A stretch of DNA of 64,000 nt, taken from positions 39,186-103,185 of the forward strand of contig CAZNEI010000005.1 of assembly GCA_964572045.1 (NCBI GenBank), in the 5' to 3' direction. A program made the translations under genes and the position numbers. A model generated the notes under the pieces. The model was given only the letters and a program-made list of their open reading frames with translations, made no database searches and had not been told where the DNA came from. Positions 59,871 through 64,000 of the stretch are shown here, piece by piece. How positions within the stretch are numbered: position 1 is the stretch's first letter; each line of letters opens with the position of its first letter. The stretch comes from CBDCKR01 sp964572045 (lineage in GTDB: Bacteria > Gemmatimonadota > Gemmatimonadetes > Longimicrobiales > Gaopeijiaceae).

Positions 59871-60737
59871 ATGATGGAGCCGAGGCTATCCGACCGCCGC
59901 AGGGGCCACCCCTTGTTGGGTAATTCGCGCCCGCCGCACCGTGGTGCGATGGCGCTCGGTCTCGGCGTGTCTGCCGCGCTCCACGTCCTCGTGATCATCA
60001 TGTACGCCTTCGGGCTCACGGACTGGAATCCGAGGGAGGGCGTCGTCGGTGTGGAGTCCGTCGCGAGGACCCTTACCGGCATGCGTGTGGTACAGGTCGT
60101 CGAGATCACTTCACCGGACGAGTCGGACGAGGCCACCGAGGAAGAACCCGAGCCCGTCCTCGATCCCGTCGCCGAGCCCCTCATCGAGGCTCCTGGGCCC
60201 GTTCCGGTGGCGGGTCCCGACCGGGAGGATGTCGAGGACCTCGAGGACGCGGGCGCCGCCGGGGTGCGCGCTGCGGACCAACTGCGCGTTGTGAGCTCGG
60301 ATCCCAGGCTCTGGCGTCCCGCACTTCCGGCGATTTTCGAGCTCACGGAAGCCGAGCGGATTCAGCTCGAGCTGGCGGGCCGCCTGGAAGAGTGGAACGA
60401 CTCGGTCATCGCCGCCATGGCGGCGGAGAGCGCCCTCACGGACTGGACGGTGACTGATGATCAGGGGAACCGTTGGGGTTTTTCCCCTGGTCAAATCCAC
60501 CTGGGAAGCTTGACGCTTCCTCTGCCGTTCGCTTTTGGAACTTCGACCTTTCAGCGCGAACGGGCCGAGCGCCGTGCCTGGGAGGACGCGGACATCTTGA
60601 ACAACCTCAGCTCCCAGGCGGCGAGGGCCAGTTGGGAGGAGCGAGCCAGGGCTATCCGGGAGCGGAAGGACAGGCAGCGTCGAGAGGCCGAGGAGCAGTC
60701 CGACAGCACGTCTACGCAGCGTGCGCCTCCCCCCTAG
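59871..60737 (+). CDS. TonB-like N-anchored protein of unknown function
   Basis: 288 residues. A cytoplasmic N-terminus (about 1-25, Arg/Pro-rich) precedes one hydrophobic helix (about 27-48, LGLGVSAALHVLVIIMYAFG), then an acidic Pro/Glu/Val linker (about 80-130) and a folded C-terminal part. This is the layout of TonB-like energy-transducing proteins. The end is a charged helix (RERAERRAWEDADILN, RERKDRQRREAEEQSD), and no TonB C-terminal domain is recognised. It lies between the aminotransferase and the NHLP peptide gene, and precedes the peptide promoter by about 100 bases. A six-pair hairpin (GTTCCT/AGGAAC) sits 5' to it. Confidence 0.6.
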   Translation: MMEPRLSDRRRGHPLLGNSRPPHRGAMALGLGVSAALHVLVIIMYAFGLTDWNPREGVVGVESVARTLTGMRVVQVVEITSPDESDEATEEEPEPVLDPVAEPLIEAPGPVPVAGPDREDVEDLEDAGAAGVRAADQLRVVSSDPRLWRPALPAIFELTEAERIQLELAGRLEEWNDSVIAAMAAESALTDWTVTDDQGNRWGFSPGQIHLGSLTLPLPFAFGTSTFQRERAERRAWEDADILNNLSSQAARASWEERARAIRERKDRQRREAEEQSDSTSTQRAPPP

Positions 60738-60834
60738 GCCGGCTCATCGAGCGGTTCAGCTATCCCTGCCGTTCCCGTTTTCCCTTGGGATCCCGCGCCC
60801 ACCCCGTGCCCTCCGCGAGCGAGCCGGCTACGGC

Positions 60835-60864
60835 TTGACCCTTGTGACGTAATCGTGTTACGAT
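60835..60864 (+). promoter_or_regulatory. Promoter of the NHLP peptide gene
   Basis: TTGACC (-35, 60835-60840) and TACGAT (-10, 60859-60864) with an 18-base spacer. The predicted start near 60871 leaves a leader of about 50 nucleotides with a strong ribosome-binding site (AAGGAGAG) before the ATG at 60921. Confidence 0.6.
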
Positions 60865-60867
60865 CAC
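60844..60867 (+). promoter_or_regulatory. Operator-like inverted repeat over the -10
   Basis: GTGACGTAA and TTACGATCAC are near-perfect inverted arms (one-base offset) around TCGTG, with CGTAA/TTACG perfect. They overlap the spacer and -10 of the NHLP promoter, where a repressor would block transcription. No regulator gene is adjacent. Confidence 0.45.
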
Positions 60868-60920
60868 CACACATATGTTGTTGAGGTCATAGATCACGTA
60901 TTAGGTAAGGAGAGATTGCC

Positions 60921-61172
60921 ATGAGAAGTGGCGATGAAATGCTGCAACAGATTGTCGAGAAGTCTGCTTTGGACGCAGATTTCAGGCAGGAGCTCATCGC
61001 GGACCCGAAGACCGCCATCACCAGGGAATTGGGCATTACGATGCCCGATTCGATGGATGTCCAAGTCCATGAGAGCGACATGCAGACGGTGCATCTTGCG
61101 TTGCCGCCAGACCCGAACATCACCGAGGAGCAGCTCGAAGCCATCTCGGCAGGCCTTTGCTGCTGCTGGTAA
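60921..61172 (+). CDS. NHLP leader peptide (proteusin-type RiPP precursor), core LCCCW
   Basis: 83-residue precursor. The leader follows the nitrile hydratase-like leader peptide pattern: LIADPKTAITRELGITMPDS, VQVHESDMQTVHLALPPDP, EEQLEAISAG. The Ala77-Gly78 pair fits a double-Gly-type protease cut, after which only five residues remain: Leu-Cys-Cys-Cys-Trp. NHLP leaders guide modifying enzymes in proteusin pathways (established for the family). Here no radical SAM, YcaO, LanM or peptidase-transporter gene is seen in the window. Strong promoter, ribosome-binding site (AAGGAGAG) and terminator mark it as a single-gene unit. The final modified product is unknown. Confidence 0.8.
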   Translation: MRSGDEMLQQIVEKSALDADFRQELIADPKTAITRELGITMPDSMDVQVHESDMQTVHLALPPDPNITEEQLEAISAGLCCCW

Positions 61173-61194
61173 TCCGGTAACCGGCGAGTAGCCG

Positions 61195-61225
61195 GTCAGG
61201 ATGAGAAGCGGTTCCGCATCCTGAC
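61195..61225 (+). other. Inverted repeat after the NHLP gene
   Basis: GTCAGGATG and CATCCTGAC form a perfect 9-bp stem around a 13-base loop, shortly after the NHLP stop. No T-run follows (ATCTTGAG), so I do not call it a terminator on its own; it may protect the mRNA 3' end or be a regulatory structure. Confidence 0.5.
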
Positions 61226-61237
61226 ATCTTGAGACTT

Positions 61238-61271
61238 GACCCTCCCGCCCCCCTCGGGCGGGAGGGTCTTT
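61238..61271 (+). terminator. Intrinsic terminator of the NHLP gene
   Basis: GACCCTCCCGCCC and GGGCGGGAGGGTC make a perfect 13-bp stem with a 5-base loop (CCCTC), followed by TTT. It closes the NHLP gene as a stand-alone transcript. Confidence 0.85.
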
Positions 61272-61355
61272 CGCATCCATTTCCGGCGAGGCGAGGTGTG
61301 GCACTCGACCCTCGCCATCGCGGCGCACCAGCTTGTCTCCTTCTTCGCGACTTGC

Positions 61356-61376
61356 GTTAAGAGTTAAGAGTTAAGG
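61356..61376 (+). repeat. Short tandem repeat (7-bp unit, three copies)
   Basis: GTTAAGA repeated as GTTAAGA, GTTAAGA, GTTAAGG in the non-coding stretch between the NHLP gene and the IS21 element. Its meaning is unclear. In the same gap, the minus strand from about 61560 to 61415 has a short open frame ending in Ala residues that could be a decayed gene end. Confidence 0.6.
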
Positions 61377-61588
61377 ACCTGCGGGGTTCGCGGAAGAAGG
61401 CTCGAAGACCAGGTTACGCTGCGGCCGCGGCCTCGAGGGTCTCTCGCGACGTGGCTCGGCCCGTCACTCCTGGGTGCGGGTCGAGCAGCGTTCGGCGAAA
61501 GCGCTCGACGAGCCGTTCTTGGCGCCTTGGTCCGCGCGGTGCCTGATTGTCGTCGGGCTAAGGAAACGGCTGATACTTCGAAGGTGCG

Positions 61589-61680
61589 GATTCCGGAGCA
61601 TTGCGATCACCGATTCCGATTGATTCCGATCAGTGATTCCGACGGATTTCGATCAGTGATTCCGATGGATTGCGATCACC
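61589..61680 (+). repeat. Four tandem 23-bp repeats at the IS21 left end
   Basis: Units start at 61589, 61612, 61635 and 61658, each beginning GATTCCG and ending with GATCACC or GATCAGT (pattern GATTCCG-N3-NATTNCGATCANN). Contiguous and all 23 bases long. In IS21 elements repeated sequences near the ends bind the IstA transposase, which is the likely role. Confidence 0.85.
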
Positions 61681-61771
61681 TTGGAGTGAGCGAGTAGCGG
61701 CGCTGGAGAACCTGTAGTAGCGACACCCTCTTCCATCCTCGCGAGAGGTCCCCGAGAGGAGGAGGAAGACG

Positions 61772-63337
61772 GTGCCGAAGAAGAGGTTGTCCATGCGCAG
61801 GATTCGAGAAGTGCTGCGTCTGAAGCATGAGCTTCGGCGCAGCCACCGGGAGATCGCCGGGTCGCTCGGCATTGCCAACAGCACGGTGAGCGACTACGTG
61901 GGCCGGGCGAGGGCGGCGGGCCTCTCGTGGCCGTTGCCGGAGGGGCTGGACGACGCCGCGCTGGAGGCGGCACTGTTCCCGGCCCCGCCGCCGTCGGGGG
62001 TTCGCCGGCCGGAGCCGGACTGGGCGCGGGTCCACCGGGAGCGCCAGCGCCACAAGGGGGTGACGCTGCAGTTGCTGTGGCTGGAATACCGGGCCGCTCA
62101 TCCGGACGGCCTCCAGTACAGCCGGTTCTGCGAGCGCTACCGGGAGTGGCGGGGGACGCTCGACGTGGCCATGCGGCAGGCGTACCGGGCGGGCGAGAAG
62201 GCGTTCGTGGATTACGCGGGACCGACGTTCGAGGTCGTGGACCGGAAGACGGGCGAGGTGCGCGACGCCATGGTCTTCGTCGGCGTCCTCGGCGTCTCGA
62301 GCCACACGTTCGTGGACGTGACGTGGAGCCGGTCGCTGCCAGACTGGACGATGTCGCACGTCCGGATGTTCGAGCATTGGGGCGGGGCACCCGAACTGGT
62401 GATCCCGGACAACGAGAAGGCGGCGGTCCACAAGGCCAGCCGCTACGAGCCGCAGCTGAACCGCACGTACGGGGAGCTGGCCGCGCACTATGGAACCACG
62501 GTGCTGCCGGCGCGACCCGGGGCGCCGCGGGACAAGGCCAAGGCCGAAGCCGCGGTCCAGCATGTCGAGCGCTGGGTCATGGCGCCGCTGCGCAACCATA
62601 CGTTCTTCTCGCTCGGCGAACTCCGCGAGGCCATCCAACCGCTGCTTGCCGCGCTGAACGAGCGGCCGTTCAAGAAGCTCGAGGGCAGCCGCCGCAGCTG
62701 GTTCGAGGACCTGGACCGGCCGGCGCTCAAGCCGCTCCCGGCCGAGCGCTACGAGTACGCCCAGTGGCGCAAGGCGCGGGTCAACATCGACTATCACATC
62801 CAGGTCGAGCACGCGATGTACAGCGTTCCCCACGCGCTGCGCCGCCGCGAGGTCGACGTTCGGATCACGGCCCACGCCGTCGAGATCTTCCACAAGCACC
62901 GCCGGGTCGCCGCGCACCTGCGCATCCACAGGAGAGGCGGATACGCGACCGAACCGTCGCACATGCCCGCCTCTCACCGCGCGCATGCGGACTGGTCACC
63001 GTCGCGGCTCATCGCCTGGGGCCGCAAGACCGGACCCGACACGGCCATCTTCATCGAACGGCTGCTCGAGAGCCGGCCCCACCCCGAACAGGGCTACCGT
63101 AGCTGCCTCGGGCTCAAGGAGCTCCTGCGGGCCTATGGCGCCAAACGCCTGGAGGCCGCCTGCCGCCACGCGCTCGACATCGGCACGCTGAGCTACAAGT
63201 CCGTCAAGTCCATCCTCTCGACCGGCCGCGATCAGGCTCGCGACGACCAGCAGTACACGCTCTCCCTGCCCGCCCAGCATGCCCACATCCGCGGGCCCGG
63301 GTACTACACCCACTCCCAGAACGGAAAGGAGTCCTGA
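61772..63337 (+). CDS. istA: IS21-family transposase IstA
   Basis: 521-residue DDE transposase. The N-terminal helix-turn-helix lies at about 10-45 (RRSHREIAGSLGIANSTVSD). The catalytic core begins near FVDYAGPTFEVVDRKTGEVR (first Asp, about 149), with PELVIPDNEKAAVHKA (second Asp, about 212) and DKAKAEAAVQHVERWVM (Glu, about 261). It starts at GTG 61772 after a strong GGAGGAGGAAG ribosome-binding site. istB starts five bases after its stop. The gene appears intact. Confidence 0.92.
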   Translation: MPKKRLSMRRIREVLRLKHELRRSHREIAGSLGIANSTVSDYVGRARAAGLSWPLPEGLDDAALEAALFPAPPPSGVRRPEPDWARVHRERQRHKGVTLQLLWLEYRAAHPDGLQYSRFCERYREWRGTLDVAMRQAYRAGEKAFVDYAGPTFEVVDRKTGEVRDAMVFVGVLGVSSHTFVDVTWSRSLPDWTMSHVRMFEHWGGAPELVIPDNEKAAVHKASRYEPQLNRTYGELAAHYGTTVLPARPGAPRDKAKAEAAVQHVERWVMAPLRNHTFFSLGELREAIQPLLAALNERPFKKLEGSRRSWFEDLDRPALKPLPAERYEYAQWRKARVNIDYHIQVEHAMYSVPHALRRREVDVRITAHAVEIFHKHRRVAAHLRIHRRGGYATEPSHMPASHRAHADWSPSRLIAWGRKTGPDTAIFIERLLESRPHPEQGYRSCLGLKELLRAYGAKRLEAACRHALDIGTLSYKSVKSILSTGRDQARDDQQYTLSLPAQHAHIRGPGYYTHSQNGKES

Positions 63338-63342
63338 CGATC

Positions 63343-64000
63343 ATGCTTCGCCAACCCACCCTCGACCTGCTCCACGAACTCCGGCTCTCGGGCATGGCCC
63401 AGGCCTTCGAGGAGCAGGCCGCCATGCCCGACATCAGCGAACTGTCCTTCGACGACCGCCTCTCCCTGCTCCTCGAACGCGAGAAGACCGAGCGGGAGCA
63501 GCGCCGCTACGTACGCCTCAAGGGCCTCGCCAAACTCCACCTCGACGCCACCATCGAAGACCTCAACTTCAAGGCCCCCCGCGGACTGGACCGATCCCTC
63601 GTCCTGCGGCTTGCGTCCGGACAGTGGATCAAGGACGGCCAAACGGTGCTGGTCTCCGGAGCAACCGGATCCGGAAAGTCCTACCTGGCGTGCGCCCTCG
63701 GCCACCAGGCCTGCCGCCTCGGCATCTCGACCCGTTACTACCGCGTCTCCCGCCTCCTCGACGAACTCGCCCTCGCCCGCGGCGACGGATCGTATCCCAA
63801 GCTCATCCAGCGGCTCGCCCGAACCTGGCTCCTCGTCCTCGACGACTGGGGACTCGCTTCGCTCTCCGGCCAGGGACGACACGACCTCCTCGAGGTCCTC
63901 GACGACCGCTACGCCCGCCGCGGCACGTTGCTCGCCAGCCAGGTCCCCGTCGACCACTGGCACGACGTCGTCGGCGATCCCACCTTCGGCGACGCCATCC
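63343..64000 (+). CDS. istB: IS21-family ATP-binding protein IstB (partial, 3' end outside window)
   Basis: AAA+ helper of IS21 transposition. The open frame from ATG 63343 continues without a stop to the right edge (219 codons). The N-terminal helical domain (LDLLHELRLSGMAQAFEEQ) is followed by Walker A VLVSGATGSGKSYLA (about 104-118) and Walker B LLVLDDWGLAS. A GGAGT ribosome-binding site lies in the istA end. The missing part would hold the sensor/C-terminal helices. Confidence 0.93.
   Translation, partial: MLRQPTLDLLHELRLSGMAQAFEEQAAMPDISELSFDDRLSLLLEREKTEREQRRYVRLKGLAKLHLDATIEDLNFKAPRGLDRSLVLRLASGQWIKDGQTVLVSGATGSGKSYLACALGHQACRLGISTRYYRVSRLLDELALARGDGSYPKLIQRLARTWLLVLDDWGLASLSGQGRHDLLEVLDDRYARRGTLLASQVPVDHWHDVVGDPTFGDAI

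Larger units (their letters stand above)
61585..64000 (+). mobile_element. IS21-family insertion sequence (right end outside window)
   Basis: Contains istA and istB in the order and spacing of IS21 elements, and a left end rich in transposase-binding repeats. The left boundary is placed at a TG near 61585, where the first 23-bp repeat begins; the exact end cannot be fixed without the right end. The element lies just after the NHLP gene and interrupts whatever followed it. Its right end is beyond 64000. Confidence 0.75.

Noticed and set aside
1..64000. tRNA, rRNA or CRISPR array
   Set aside because: No T-loop-like GGTTCGAATCC motif in the intergenic regions, no regularly spaced direct repeats other than the IS21 end, and no rRNA-like stretch.

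Overview
This 64 kb window is high-GC bacterial chromosome, densely packed with mostly plus-strand genes that often overlap by 1-11 bases (ATGA, GTGA, TGATG junctions) and use GTG and TTG starts freely. The gene content points to a Gram-negative-type, rod-forming bacterium. I infer Gemmatimonadota from the gene order and from lineage-typical families (DUF4159/DUF4175, Bacteroidota-type GlmU-like enzyme, archaeal-type ProRS). No 16S rRNA is present and no search was run, so this is an inference. No rRNA, tRNA or CRISPR array was seen.

Layout. 1-1842 (minus): a truncated GlmU-like sugar nucleotidyltransferase and a mannose-1-phosphate guanylyltransferase. 2237-10919 (plus): a lipoprotein, serS, a sensor histidine kinase, pcrA/uvrD and gatCAB. 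10909-12341 (minus): a DUF948-like protein and a zinc phospholipase C-like protein. 12754-14739: murA, with Asp in place of the catalytic Cys, and a small coiled-coil protein. 14796-22570: a translation/RNA operon (rimP-nusA-L7Ae-like-infB-DUF503-rbfA-truB-ribF) behind a strong promoter and a two-hairpin, attenuator-like leader. 22648-28367: rpsO, pnp, an M16 protease, ald and dut. 28408-40781: the rod-shape set mreB-mreC-mreD-mrdA-rodA running into accD-folC-hisS-(small membrane protein)-proS-lysA. 40923-43034: two small secreted or lipoprotein genes and bioY, separated by empty stretches. 43436-47900: clpB, mce, trxA, rsmI. 47985-55058: a tightly coupled envelope operon (DUF4159, a 1127-residue DUF4175-type Q/E-rich coiled-coil protein, a TPR protein, and a secreted amidotransferase-fold-like protein). 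55076-60737: a RadC-like JAMM domain fused to a DinG/XPD helicase, a small membrane protein, a FAH-family hydrolase, a class I aminotransferase and a TonB-like N-anchored protein. 60835-61271: a free-standing NHLP-type RiPP precursor ending in Leu-Cys-Cys-Cys-Trp, with its own promoter, operator-like inverted repeat and strong terminator. 61585-64000: an IS21-family element (istA, partial istB) with four tandem 23-bp repeats at its left end.

The window is mostly housekeeping: aminoacylation and transamidation, translation initiation and ribosome maturation, RNA turnover, peptidoglycan synthesis and cell shape. The most novel points are the orphan tri-cysteine NHLP peptide next to an IS21 element, the JAMM-DinG fusion lacking one Fe-S cysteine, the DUF4159-DUF4175-TPR-amidotransferase-like operon, and the rimP-operon leader.
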